Shown: one piece after another, positions 1 through 6,269 of the stretch
How the letters are laid out: every line of letters begins with the position of its first letter
Numbering within the stretch: position 1 is the first letter of the stretch
Origin: Acidimicrobiales bacterium
GTDB lineage: Bacteria; Actinomycetota; Acidimicrobiia; Acidimicrobiales; CADCSY01
NCBI GenBank assembly: GCA_030447125.1
Contig: JAUJLZ010000083.1
Span: forward strand, 1 to 7,305
Direction of reading: 5' to 3'
Length of the DNA stretch: 7,305 bases
Made by a program: the position numbers and the translations under genes
Notes under the pieces: generated by a model
Seen by the model: only the letters and a program-made list of their open reading frames with translations
What the model was told of the DNA's origin: nothing
Database searches by the model: none

Positions 1-904
1 CCCGCTCCTGGGTGTCCACCCAGCGCACCACCTCGGGCAGCGAGGCCCCGGAGGCGGCGGCGGCGTGGAGGTAGGGGGCCAGGCCCTTGCGCGCCTGGGA
101 GTACCAGTAGTCCCCGTCCGACACCGTGTCGAGCCGGGGCTGGGCGGCCTCGCCCATCCACGCCGCCACCCGCATCGCCCCGATCCAGGTCCCGCACGCG
201 GCCAGCGGCGACCAGGTGGCCGACCCGTGGCCCGAGCAGCCCGAGGGGTCGTAGACCCACACCCGGCCGCGGCGGGCCCGGTGCTGGACCGCCGCCTCGA
301 GCAGGTCGGACTTGACGGAGGTGGCGATCACCGGGCCGCGCCACTCCAGGAGGGCGGGAATGGCGAAGCCGGCCGTCTTGCCGCAACCGGTCGGACCGAC
401 CACCGCCAGGCTGGCCTGGGCCTCGGCGGCCAGCAGCCGTCCCCGGGAGCGACCCAGGGTGAGGCGCCCGGCCACCGGTCGAACCACCGCCAGGCGGACC
501 AGGTCGCGCCGGGCGGCGAAGCCGGCCTCGACCGACACCCCGAGGGCGCCCGGCGGCTTGCCCCAGACGCGCCGCCACAAGTGCCAGCCGGCCGCCCCCG
601 CCGTCCCGGCCGCCCCGATCGCCACGGCCTGGCAGGCCCAATAGAGCACCGGGCCGGGCAGCCCCGAGCGAGCAGGCTCGGGCCAGGCCGAGGCCGGATC
701 GCCGAGCCGGGCCGGCAGCCGCAGCGCCGCCTCCCCGGCCGAGCTGAAGGTGACCGGTGCTCGCCCGCCGCCGACCAGGGCGGCGAGGGCCCCGCCCGCC
801 CACGTCAGGACCACCACTGCGGTGAAGGCGCCCACCGCCCAGGGAAACCAGCCCTCGGCCCCCTGGCGCTGGGGAGCGGAGACGGGGCCGGGAGGCGGCT
901 GCAT
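1..904 (-). CDS. VirD4/TraG-type coupling ATPase, N-terminal part
   Basis: This is the start of a type IV coupling protein, the inner-membrane ATPase that brings DNA or protein substrate to the secretion channel. I translated it by hand. It begins at ATG 904-902 and stays open to the window edge, giving 301 residues. Two membrane segments lie at about residues 20-44 and 83-108, the usual N-terminal anchor of VirD4/TraG. A Walker A motif GPTGCGKT is at 170-177 (Lys176), followed by GFAIPALL. Further on are SVKSDLLE (Lys198) and VYDPSG (Tyr218), a typical run for actinobacterial TraG/TraD-like coupling proteins. Walker B and the all-alpha domain lie outside the window. The start overlaps the stop of the VirB4-like gene by one base (TGATG), with only a G-run at 909-913 as ribosome site, so translation is probably coupled. 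The family call is firm; whether the substrate is DNA or protein is not shown. Confidence 0.9.
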   Translation of the reverse strand, partial: MQPPPGPVSAPQRQGAEGWFPWAVGAFTAVVVLTWAGGALAALVGGGRAPVTFSSAGEAALRLPARLGDPASAWPEPARSGLPGPVLYWACQAVAIGAAGTAGAAGWHLWRRVWGKPPGALGVSVEAGFAARRDLVRLAVVRPVAGRLTLGRSRGRLLAAEAQASLAVVGPTGCGKTAGFAIPALLEWRGPVIATSVKSDLLEAAVQHRARRGRVWVYDPSGCSGHGSATWSPLAACGTWIGAMRVAAWMGEAAQPRLDTVSDGDYWYSQARKGLAPYLHAAAASGASLPEVVRWVDTQER

Positions 905-2178
905 CAGGCCCCCATGCGGGCGTCGGTGTCGCAGAACGCCCGCTCCCGGCGGCCGACCACGTGCTGGACGACGGCGGTGCGGGCGCCGACCTTCCAGATG
1001 GCCCGCCCCCGGCACAGCCGGGACAGGACGGCGGCCTCGGTCTCGGTCAGGCCCAGCAGGGCGCGGGCGTCGGCCACCTGGTCGGACGACTGGCGGAACA
1101 GGACCCGGGTCTGGGTGTCGGCGAGCAGGCCCATGGAGACCTTGGCCGTGGCCGTGCCGTCGTCGGCCTGGGACCGAAGGTCGGACAGGCGGTGGACCAC
1201 GGCCACGTTGGCCACGCCGTGGGCCCGGCCCAGCTTCCAGCACGCCTGCAGGTAGCGGCTGGTCCGCTCGCTGGCCAGCAGGCTCCACGCCTCGTCGAGG
1301 ACCTGCAGCCGGGGCGGGCCGTCGGGTCGGGCCAGGGCGGCCTGGAGCCAGGCCGTGGCCGCCACCATGACCAGGGTGAGCGCCTCGGGCTCGTGGTGGA
1401 CGGCCGAGAGGTCCAGCACGACGCCCGGCCCGCCCCAGTCCAGGCGGACGTTGGTGGGGCCGTCGAACATGCCGCGCAGCGAGCGGTCGAGGAGCTTGCC
1501 CAGGCCGTAGACGGCGGGCTCGACCTCGCGAGCCAGCTGCGCCGGCGTCGTGCGGGCCCGGGCGGCCAGTGTCTCGGGTGGGTCGGCCATGACGGCCACC
1601 ACGTCGGCCAGGGTGGGCTGGCGATCGGGAGTGCGGGCCAGGTGCTCGACGGCCCAACCGAGCACGGCGTCCTCGATGGGGTACAGGTCCCGGCGCAGCA
1701 CCGAGCCCAGGAGGGCGCCGACCATGACCGCTTGGCGCCGGGCGATGTCCTCGGGGCCTTCACCGCTGGCTCCCGGCCCGGGATCGAGTGGGTTGATCCG
1801 GCTCGTCCCTCCGGGATGCAGCTTGACCACGGCGAGGCCCAACGCCTCGGCCAGCGGCAGGTACTCGCCCTTCGGGTCGGCGATGGCGACCCAACGACCG
1901 AAGACGCCGCACGCCCGGTAGACGAGGCACTTGGCCGTGGCCGACTTCCCCGTCCCCGGCTCGCCGGCGACGAGGACGTTGGGGTTGGTCACCAGGCCCG
2001 AGCGGTAGGCCTCGAAGGGGTCGTAGGCGAAGCCCCCGCCGCCGGTGAGGACGTTCGTGCCGAGATAGGCGCCGGCCACGCCCAACCCGCCCTCGGCGGC
2101 GAAGGGGTAGGCCGAGCACAGGTGGGCGGTCGTCGCCCGGTGGCGAGGCAGTCGCAGCCCGGGCCGCAGCAGGCTCAC
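904..2178 (-). CDS. VirB4-type secretion ATPase (C-terminal motor domain only)
   Basis: This 424-residue cytoplasmic ATPase should power assembly of, or transport through, the type IV channel. The GTG start at 2178 is preceded by a GGAGGT ribosome site (2183-2188) and overlaps the previous stop by four bases. The reading frame is open further upstream, to 2706, but there it only shadows the SCO6880-like gene. Residues 14-70 show the VirB4 lead-in with LGTNVLTGG and DPFEAY. Walker A is GEPGTGKS at 72-79 (Lys78). Walker B is LQVLDEAWSLL with Asp295-Glu296, the DEAW form being characteristic of VirB4/TraC. After it come VVHRLSDL and a C-terminal arginine-containing LLADTQTRVLFRQ segment. Compared with full-length VirB4 proteins of roughly 800 residues it has only the motor half; the N-terminal half appears to be in the neighbouring SCO6880-like protein. 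The family call is confident; the partnership is inferred from order and domain content. Confidence 0.93.
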   Translation of the reverse strand: MSLLRPGLRLPRHRATTAHLCSAYPFAAEGGLGVAGAYLGTNVLTGGGGFAYDPFEAYRSGLVTNPNVLVAGEPGTGKSATAKCLVYRACGVFGRWVAIADPKGEYLPLAEALGLAVVKLHPGGTSRINPLDPGPGASGEGPEDIARRQAVMVGALLGSVLRRDLYPIEDAVLGWAVEHLARTPDRQPTLADVVAVMADPPETLAARARTTPAQLAREVEPAVYGLGKLLDRSLRGMFDGPTNVRLDWGGPGVVLDLSAVHHEPEALTLVMVAATAWLQAALARPDGPPRLQVLDEAWSLLASERTSRYLQACWKLGRAHGVANVAVVHRLSDLRSQADDGTATAKVSMGLLADTQTRVLFRQSSDQVADARALLGLTETEAAVLSRLCRGRAIWKVGARTAVVQHVVGRRERAFCDTDARMGA

Positions 2179-3692
2179 GCGCACCTCCGGGCGGCCAGGC
2201 CCCGGCCGACGGGCAGGGCGCAGACCAGGCCGAGGTCGTGGCGGGCCTCCAGCGCCCGCAGCTCCAGGCCGGCGTGGGCAGCCGCCTGCTCGTACTCGGC
2301 CCCGGCCCGGGCCAGCGACTCCTCGTCGGCGCCGGTCACGGTGAGGAAGCCGGCGAACTCGAGCTCGGCGTAGCCGGAGACCAGCTCGCTCTCCCGCTCG
2401 ACCACGGCGGCCTGGGCCCGGCGCAGCCGGGCCCCCACCCGGAAGCCGCTGCGCGCCCGCTGCTCCTCGTCGGTGGCCAGCCGGGTCGAGTCCCGCTCGA
2501 TGCGCCGCCGGCTGCGGGACGGGGCGACCGGCTCGAAGTGCAGGGCGAAGGTGCGCACCCCGCCGGCGTGGAGCAGGAGCGGTTCCAGCCAGTTGGCCCC
2601 CACCTCCAGGCGCGGCCACTCGGCCACCCAGTAGGAGCGGTGCAGCGAGGCATCGCAGCGCAGGTAGTCCCACTCCACTGCGGTGGTCAGGGGGCCGGCG
2701 TTCCACGGTGAGACCACGCCCGCCAGCTCGGCCAGGCTCGCCCGGCGGGAGGCCAGGCGGTCGGTGGCGGCGGGGTCGCAGCGCAGGCGCAGCGCCTGGG
2801 CCGTCGCCGAGGGCGACAGCGGGGGCTCGACGACGAGGCCGGCGGCCTCCAGGCGCGACGCCACCAGGCGCAGCTCGTCCATCAGCGTCAGCACGGCGGC
2901 CTCATGGCGGTCGCGCCCGCCTCGCCCGGCCCTGACCCGGCGCGGGTCCACCGTCACGGTGACCAGCAGCTCGTGGCGTACGGCCAGCGGCCCGGCGGCG
3001 GCGAGCAGCTCCTGATAGGAGTCGAGCGAGGCACTGCCGGTGGCGGCGGTGGCGTGGCCGGCGGCGAAGCGCTCGTGCTCGGCCAGCCCGGCCGGAGCCG
3101 ACCACGCCGTCACCCGGACCCTGCCCACCACCCCCCGCTCGGTGCAGAAACCGGCCAGGGCGTCGCCCCAGAGCTGGACAGCTCGCTCCTGTTCGGCCCG
3201 CTCGACGAGGGAGAACCCCTGGCCCCGGACGGGAAGCGAGGCCGAGACCGAGCCGTCCCGCCGATCGAGGACCACCCCGAGGGCCAGTGGCTCGGCACCC
3301 GGAGCCCAGGCCAGGGGACCGGCGTCGAGGATCGACAGCCCGGCCAGGAACGGGGGCAGCGGGGGCTCCTTGGCCCCGTCGGTTGCCGTGCCCGACAGGA
3401 GGGGCAGCGTCGCCGACCACCGGGCCCGACCGGACAGGCGGAGGAAGCCGAAGCGGACGACCAGGGCCAGCCACTCGTGCGCCGGCTGGCCGCCCCAGGG
3501 GGCGAGGGCAACCACAGTGCCGGCGACAATGGGCATCAGGACCACCGGGGCGGGGGCGCCCCACTGCAGGAGGAGGCTGCTGGCGACGATGCCGGCAGCG
3601 ATGAGCACGCACTGGACCCCGCCCAGGCCGAGGACCCACCCGCTGCGGTCGAGGGGGGCGAAGCGGTAGGTCCGTGCGGCCTCCGCGCTCAC
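2175..3692 (-). CDS. SCO6880-family membrane protein (VirB3/PrgI-like plus VirB4 N-domain-like)
   Basis: This 505-residue protein is of the SCO6880 type, found beside VirB4-like ATPases in actinobacterial conjugation loci. It starts at GTG 3692, overlaps the TrbL-like stop by four bases, and has a modest AAGGGA ribosome site at 3701-3706. The N-terminus (RTYRFAPLDRSGW) leads into two membrane helices at about 19-41 and 45-65, then GGQPAHEWLALVVRF, a VirB3/PrgI/TcpE-like hairpin. Residues from about 95 on are soluble and resemble the VirB4 N-terminal domain: a beta-rich segment with LGVVLDRRDGSVS, a YQELL segment, a charged helix around 270, and AGAEYEQAAAHAGLELRALEARHDLGLVCALPVGRGL at the end, where VirB4 normally runs into its ATPase domain. 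There is no Walker motif. It probably anchors the separate ATPase encoded next in the operon to the membrane. Family assignment rests on recalled sequence patterns; the VirB3/VirB4N reading is inference. Confidence 0.85.
   Translation of the reverse strand: MSAEAARTYRFAPLDRSGWVLGLGGVQCVLIAAGIVASSLLLQWGAPAPVVLMPIVAGTVVALAPWGGQPAHEWLALVVRFGFLRLSGRARWSATLPLLSGTATDGAKEPPLPPFLAGLSILDAGPLAWAPGAEPLALGVVLDRRDGSVSASLPVRGQGFSLVERAEQERAVQLWGDALAGFCTERGVVGRVRVTAWSAPAGLAEHERFAAGHATAATGSASLDSYQELLAAAGPLAVRHELLVTVTVDPRRVRAGRGGRDRHEAAVLTLMDELRLVASRLEAAGLVVEPPLSPSATAQALRLRCDPAATDRLASRRASLAELAGVVSPWNAGPLTTAVEWDYLRCDASLHRSYWVAEWPRLEVGANWLEPLLLHAGGVRTFALHFEPVAPSRSRRRIERDSTRLATDEEQRARSGFRVGARLRRAQAAVVERESELVSGYAELEFAGFLTVTGADEESLARAGAEYEQAAAHAGLELRALEARHDLGLVCALPVGRGLAARRCA
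2182..2188 (-). promoter_or_regulatory. Ribosome binding site fixing the VirB4-like start
   Basis: The minus strand reads GGAGGTG ending four bases before GTG 2178. It lies inside the last codons of the SCO6880-like gene. A strong site at this position supports GTG 2178 as the true start, and shows that VirB4 is split into two proteins here rather than broken by a frameshift. Confidence 0.75.
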
Positions 3693-4993
3693 CGGCTGGT
3701 TCCCTTGGAATCCGAGCCGGCGACGGCGCCGGATTGCTCAGCGCTCCGGCGCACCCTCGAGGCCGCCTTGCTCGTGGCGGCCACGGTGGTCCCGGCCACC
3801 GCCAGGGTCCCTCCGGCTGCCCCCGCCGCCCGTCCGGCGCCCGCCGAGCCAGCGCCGCCTGCTCCGGTCGCCGGCGCGGACCCACCTCCGCCGGGAGGAC
3901 CCGACGGTCCCCGTGGGCCGGGCCGCCCGCCTGGTCCTATCGCTCCGCCGCCGTCTGTGGGCGGTGCCGAAGTCTGGGTCGGGGCCCCGTGGGACGAGCG
4001 GCCCGAGAGCTGCGACACCATGCGGGCGCTGGAGTAGGTCGAGAGGCCGGTCTGGGCGGTGCGCGCCGGGCTGTGAGAGATGCCCTGGGCGATGAGGGCG
4101 GCCTCGGCGAGGGGGATCAGCTTGAGGACCACGAACGGCGAGAAGGCGGCCAGGCCGAGCAGGACCGCGCCCACCATGAGCGAGCCCACGCTGGCCCCGG
4201 CACCCGCCCCCATGCCGGCCCCCGGCTCGCCAGCGGTTCCCGCCCCGGAGAGGGCGGCCACGCCGATGGCCAGGGCGACGCAGATGACGAACTTGGAGAC
4301 GATGACGGCGAGGAGGATCTCGATGGTCTTGCGCAGGAAGCCCCGGGCCGCCGGCCACAGGGTGGCGGCGAAGCCGAGGGGGCTGATGGCGACCAGCAGG
4401 TAGACCAGCGAGGCCCTGACGATGAGCTCGACCCACAGCACCAGGGCGGCGACCACGGCCACCAGGCCGATGACGACGGCGGCGAAGCCCTGGGTGCCGA
4501 CGATGACGGCGGCGCCGAAGCCGGACATGAAGTGGAGCGCCTGCTCGTCGCTGCTGGCCAGCACGGCGTCCGACATGGCGTCGGTGAGGTCGAGCAGCCG
4601 GGCGGCGACGACGGTGGTGACCACCATCCCGGCCACGGCGAGGGGCAGGTTGCCGGCCATGCGCCGGACCATCCCGGCGGCGTCGCCGTGGAGCAGGCCC
4701 TGGATGAGGCCGAGGAAGACGAAGCCGGCGAGCAGGACGGCGGCGACGTTGCGGACGGTGGCGTAGGGCGAGCCCGGACCGGCGAACCAGGCCCCTTCGA
4801 CGTCGGGACGGGCTGAGGTCCGGAGGAAGTCGATGGCGCCCTCGACGAAGAACGCCACCGCCCCAAGCACCCACCCGGCGATGCCCTCGGCCACCCGGTC
4901 GAAGGCCCAGCCCCCCGCCCCCTCGAGGGCCTCGCCGATGATCCCCGCGCCGGGCACGGCGGCCGCTGCCGGGCGGGCGGAGAGGAGGGTCAC
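3689..4993 (-). CDS. TrbL/VirB6-like polytopic channel protein
   Basis: This 434-residue integral membrane protein should form part of the translocation channel in the cytoplasmic membrane. Hydrophobic segments lie at about residues 37-58, 80-101, 115-135, 160-203 (probably two passes), 224-248 and 268-293. Phrases such as LVYLLVAISPLGFAATLWP and IVSKFVICVALAIG fit TrbL/VirB6-like proteins of this module. From about 340 the chain becomes a Gly/Pro/Ala/Ser-rich, disordered-looking tail, ending with a basic helix (SKAASRVRRSAEQ). The start is uncertain. GTG 4993 is the first usable in-frame start after the previous gene, but it has no ribosome site and gives MTLLSARPAAAAVPGAG, which looks like the second half of a signal peptide. 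It overlaps the TGA of a 22-codon ORF in a GTGA arrangement, so reinitiation, or a sequencing frameshift hiding a longer N-terminus, are both possible. The stop overlaps the SCO6880-like start. Confidence 0.85.
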   Translation of the reverse strand: MTLLSARPAAAAVPGAGIIGEALEGAGGWAFDRVAEGIAGWVLGAVAFFVEGAIDFLRTSARPDVEGAWFAGPGSPYATVRNVAAVLLAGFVFLGLIQGLLHGDAAGMVRRMAGNLPLAVAGMVVTTVVAARLLDLTDAMSDAVLASSDEQALHFMSGFGAAVIVGTQGFAAVVIGLVAVVAALVLWVELIVRASLVYLLVAISPLGFAATLWPAARGFLRKTIEILLAVIVSKFVICVALAIGVAALSGAGTAGEPGAGMGAGAGASVGSLMVGAVLLGLAAFSPFVVLKLIPLAEAALIAQGISHSPARTAQTGLSTYSSARMVSQLSGRSSHGAPTQTSAPPTDGGGAIGPGGRPGPRGPSGPPGGGGSAPATGAGGAGSAGAGRAAGAAGGTLAVAGTTVAATSKAASRVRRSAEQSGAVAGSDSKGTSR

Positions 4994-5058
4994 AGGGACG
5001 CCGGCCAGGGCGGGGCGAGCCGTGTGCGCCCTGGCCAGGGCCTGGCGTGAGCCGTCAC
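4990..5058 (-). CDS. Possible 22-codon linking ORF before the TrbL-like gene
   Basis: This is a short open frame, GTG ACG ... CTG TGA, encoding MTAHARPWPGRTRLAPPWPASL. Its GTG overlaps the VirB8-like stop by four bases and its TGA overlaps GTG 4993 of the TrbL-like gene by four bases, the same GTGA joint seen elsewhere in the operon. A GAGG ribosome site at 5066-5069 sits seven bases before the start, while GTG 4993 has none. The peptide is rich in Pro, Trp and Arg and resembles nothing I know. It may be a translational bridge. Alternatively its first half is the true N-terminus of the TrbL-like protein, displaced by a frameshift: joining it to the overlapping frame would give a basic region, a hydrophobic stretch and an Ala-rich cleavage site. 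I cannot decide between these from one sequence. Confidence 0.35.
   Translation of the reverse strand: MTAHARPWPGRTRLAPPWPASL
5028..5041. repeat. Perfect 14-bp palindrome in the VirB8-like/TrbL-like junction
   Basis: GCCCTGGCCAGGGC equals its own reverse complement. It lies inside the 22-codon ORF. In RNA it could form a five-pair stem with a four-base loop. On the minus strand CCCTGGCC also recurs 30 bases downstream (5040-5033 and 5010-5003). High GC content makes short palindromes commoner, so function is only a suggestion. Confidence 0.6.
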
Positions 5059-5792
5059 CACCGCGCCTCGGCGTCGATGAAGCCGTCGAGCGCTGCGTCG
5101 AACAGCCCGGTGGTGGCGGGCGCGGTGCTGTCGTCGAGGATGGGCGCCGGCCCGGGCACCACGCCCTCGCGGGCGACCTTCCAGTCGCCCCGCTCCCAGA
5201 CCAGGTCGAGGGTGGACGTCGCCCACCCGGCCTGAGGCGGTGCCGCGCCCTGGCGGGAGAGTACGCCGACGTACCAGAGGGCGATGCGAGCCTCGTCCTG
5301 GCTGTAGGCGTCGACCCGCCACGAGATGACGCCCTGGCGGTAGGTGATGGGTCCGACGCCGGCGGCGAGCGCCTGGCGAGCCTGGGCGAGCTGGTCGAGG
5401 ACGCGGGCGGCCTGCTCGTCAGCGGTGTCGGCGGCGGCCATGTGGCGGACCGCCTGCTCGGCGGCGAGGGGGTCCATGTCGAGCAGGGCCTGGCCTGTGC
5501 AGACGTAGGCGCTGGCGGCGGCGACGGCGCCCTGCTCGGAACGGGAGAAGCCAGACGGAACGCCGTGCTCCGTGCGGGTGGGCCCGGCGGGGGCCACAGC
5601 CGGCGGGGCCTCAGGTCTTGCATCGCTTCCCTGTGCTGGCGTCGCTGCAGCCCGGCCACTCTCACCGTTCTCGGGGTCGCCACCGGTGAGGGAGGCGTGG
5701 AGGCCGACGCCGGCCAGGAGGGCGACGGAGCACAGGACGGCTACGACACGGGCAGGAAGCCCCGCGCCGGCAGGAGCAGGGCGGAGGCTCAT
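5055..5792 (-). CDS. VirB8/TcpC-like single-pass protein
   Basis: This 245-residue protein probably belongs to the part of the secretion channel facing the cell wall. The ATG at 5792 overlaps the preceding stop as ATGA. The frame continues open to 5969, but that part only shadows the 94-aa gene. There is a short basic N-terminus, one membrane helix at about residues 13-33, then a Pro/Ala/Gly/Glu-rich linker to about 80. A folded domain spans about 82-220: GFSRSEQGAVAAASAYV (helix), a long helix 107-145, then beta strands ISWRVDAYS, RIALWYVGVLS, TSTLDLVWERGDWKV. This order (anchor, linker, helices, then a curved sheet) fits the NTF2-like fold of VirB8 and TcpC. Cys21 lies in the helix but has no lipobox, so it is not a lipoprotein. 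No strong ribosome site is seen, so translation is probably coupled to the upstream gene. The VirB8-like assignment rests on architecture and context, not on recognised catalytic residues. Confidence 0.72.
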   Translation of the reverse strand: MSLRPAPAGAGLPARVVAVLCSVALLAGVGLHASLTGGDPENGESGRAAATPAQGSDARPEAPPAVAPAGPTRTEHGVPSGFSRSEQGAVAAASAYVCTGQALLDMDPLAAEQAVRHMAAADTADEQAARVLDQLAQARQALAAGVGPITYRQGVISWRVDAYSQDEARIALWYVGVLSRQGAAPPQAGWATSTLDLVWERGDWKVAREGVVPGPAPILDDSTAPATTGLFDAALDGFIDAEARW

Positions 5793-6073
5793 ACGCCGGC
5801 GGCCTGGAAGAGGAGGTTGATGGCCGTGGGGGCGATGCCGGCGAGGCAGGCGCCGATGGCGCCGGCCACCGCCATCTGCTTGCCGCGGTAGGCGCCGTTG
5901 AAGTTGCCGGAATTCTGGGCCAGCCCGTAGATGGCGGCGCCGGCGAGGATGCTCGCCAGCGACCCCCACAGCGCGACCTGGCTGAGCCAGCCGAGAAGCT
6001 GCTGGGCCAGGTCCGCGCCGGGCATCCCTTCGGCGGTCGGAGTCACGTCAACCACGGCCACGAGGCGGATCAC
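5789..6073 (-). CDS. Small two-helix membrane protein (VirB2-like pilin candidate)
   Basis: This 94-residue protein is the first gene of the leftward operon. The GTG at 6073 has a strong AGGGAGG ribosome site seven bases upstream (6081-6087). Two hydrophobic helices lie at about residues 28-52 and 65-90, joined by SGNFNGAYRGKQM, a short loop with Arg and Lys that should face the cytoplasm. A hairpin of this size, with a basic cytoplasmic loop and a position just before a VirB8-like gene, recalls VirB2/TrbC pilins. Unlike classical VirB2 it has no obvious cleavable signal peptide, only a short leader MIRLVAVVDVTPTAEGMPG. It could instead be a small scaffold subunit of the channel. I recognise the general type as a companion of actinobacterial TrbL-like genes but cannot assign a proven function. 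Confidence 0.72.
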   Translation of the reverse strand: MIRLVAVVDVTPTAEGMPGADLAQQLLGWLSQVALWGSLASILAGAAIYGLAQNSGNFNGAYRGKQMAVAGAIGACLAGIAPTAINLLFQAAGV

Positions 6074-6080
6074 TGGCGGG

Positions 6081-6087
6081 CCTCCCT
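6081..6087 (-). promoter_or_regulatory. Ribosome binding site of the first operon gene
   Basis: AGGGAGG on the minus strand, seven bases before GTG 6073. This decides the start of the 94-aa gene. Confidence 0.75.
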
Positions 6088-6094
6088 GCTCGAT

Positions 6095-6110
6095 CGGCGG
6101 CCATCCGCCG
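6095..6110. repeat. Small hairpin in the operon leader
   Basis: CGGCGG and CCGCCG form a perfect six-pair stem around the four-base loop CCAT. It would lie in the 5' leader of the leftward transcript, eight bases before its ribosome site. It may be chance in such GC-rich DNA. Confidence 0.35.
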
Positions 6111-6124
6111 CTCGTACGGCTCCC

Positions 6125-6195
6125 CTATGTGCGCCATCCTCCGGCGAACGCGACAGGCGCCGGGAGTCGCGCTCGGGCGATCGGGGCGCACATAG
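6125..6195. promoter_or_regulatory. Concentric dyad in the divergent control region (mirror promoters or operator)
   Basis: CTATGTGCGCC (6125-6135) and GGCGCACATAG (6185-6195) are perfect 11-bp inverted repeats. Inside them CGAACGCGAC (6145-6154) and GTCGCGCTCG (6166-6175) match in nine of ten pairs. Both pairs centre exactly on base 6160. Each arm set reads the same way toward its own gene: GTCGCG, a 17-18 base spacer, then CACATA or ACATAG. This is the spacing of -35 and -10 elements, although neither hexamer matches the housekeeping consensus. The outward ends lie 51 bases from GTG 6073 and 87 bases from GTG 6283. Either two promoters read by the same sigma factor, or a binding site for a symmetric regulator controlling both operons, would explain it. 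The symmetry is seen directly; the function is inferred. Confidence 0.5.
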
Positions 6196-6201
6196 ACCAG
6201 G

Positions 6202-6260
6202 GATGACCGGGGCGGGCACGGTGCCGTTCCGCTCGCCTGCTGCTCCGGCTGCCGGTCATC
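6202..6260. repeat. Inverted repeat in the leader of the wall-hydrolase gene
   Basis: GATGACCGG (6202-6210) and CCGGTCATC (6252-6260) are perfect 9-bp inverted repeats with 41 bases between them. Within the loop, GGCACGGTGCC (6215-6225) is itself a perfect odd palindrome. If transcription starts near 6200, the 5' leader could fold into a long stem ending ten bases before the ribosome site at 6270. It could also be a regulator binding site. Nothing else is recognisable between 6196 and 6269. Confidence 0.45.
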
Positions 6261-6269
6261 GCCAGTGCC

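Noticed and set aside
65..1255. 396-codon plus-strand ORF
   Set aside because: It is antisense to the coupling ATPase and the VirB4-like gene, is Arg/Pro/Gly-rich without any domain, and spans the joint of two well supported genes. It is a shadow frame of GC-rich DNA.
961..2373. 470-codon plus-strand ORF
   Set aside because: It is antisense to the VirB4-like gene and reads as a low-complexity Gly/Gln/Ala/His mixture with no recognisable motif. The minus strand here carries Walker A and B.
2179..2706. N-terminal extension of the VirB4-like ORF
   Set aside because: This part only overlaps the SCO6880-like gene in another frame and is Arg/Pro-rich. A strong ribosome site precedes GTG 2178.
3674..4816. 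380-codon plus-strand ORF rich in Gly, Asp and His
   Set aside because: Its composition is the direct complement of the hydrophobic TrbL-like gene; no motif or ribosome site.
4994..5683. N-terminal extension of the TrbL-like ORF to 664 residues
   Set aside because: It overlaps the VirB8-like gene in another frame and has Ser/Pro/Arg-rich composition unlike any domain.
5055..5792. Lipoprotein reading of the VirB8-like protein (Cys21)
   Set aside because: The residues before the cysteine (AVLC) do not make a lipobox, and the cysteine sits mid-helix.
6048..6137. 29-codon minus-strand ORF starting inside the divergent region
   Set aside because: It overlaps the 94-aa gene, and the GGAGG-like bases touch its ATG with no spacing, so initiation is unlikely. 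The 94-aa gene has a properly spaced site.
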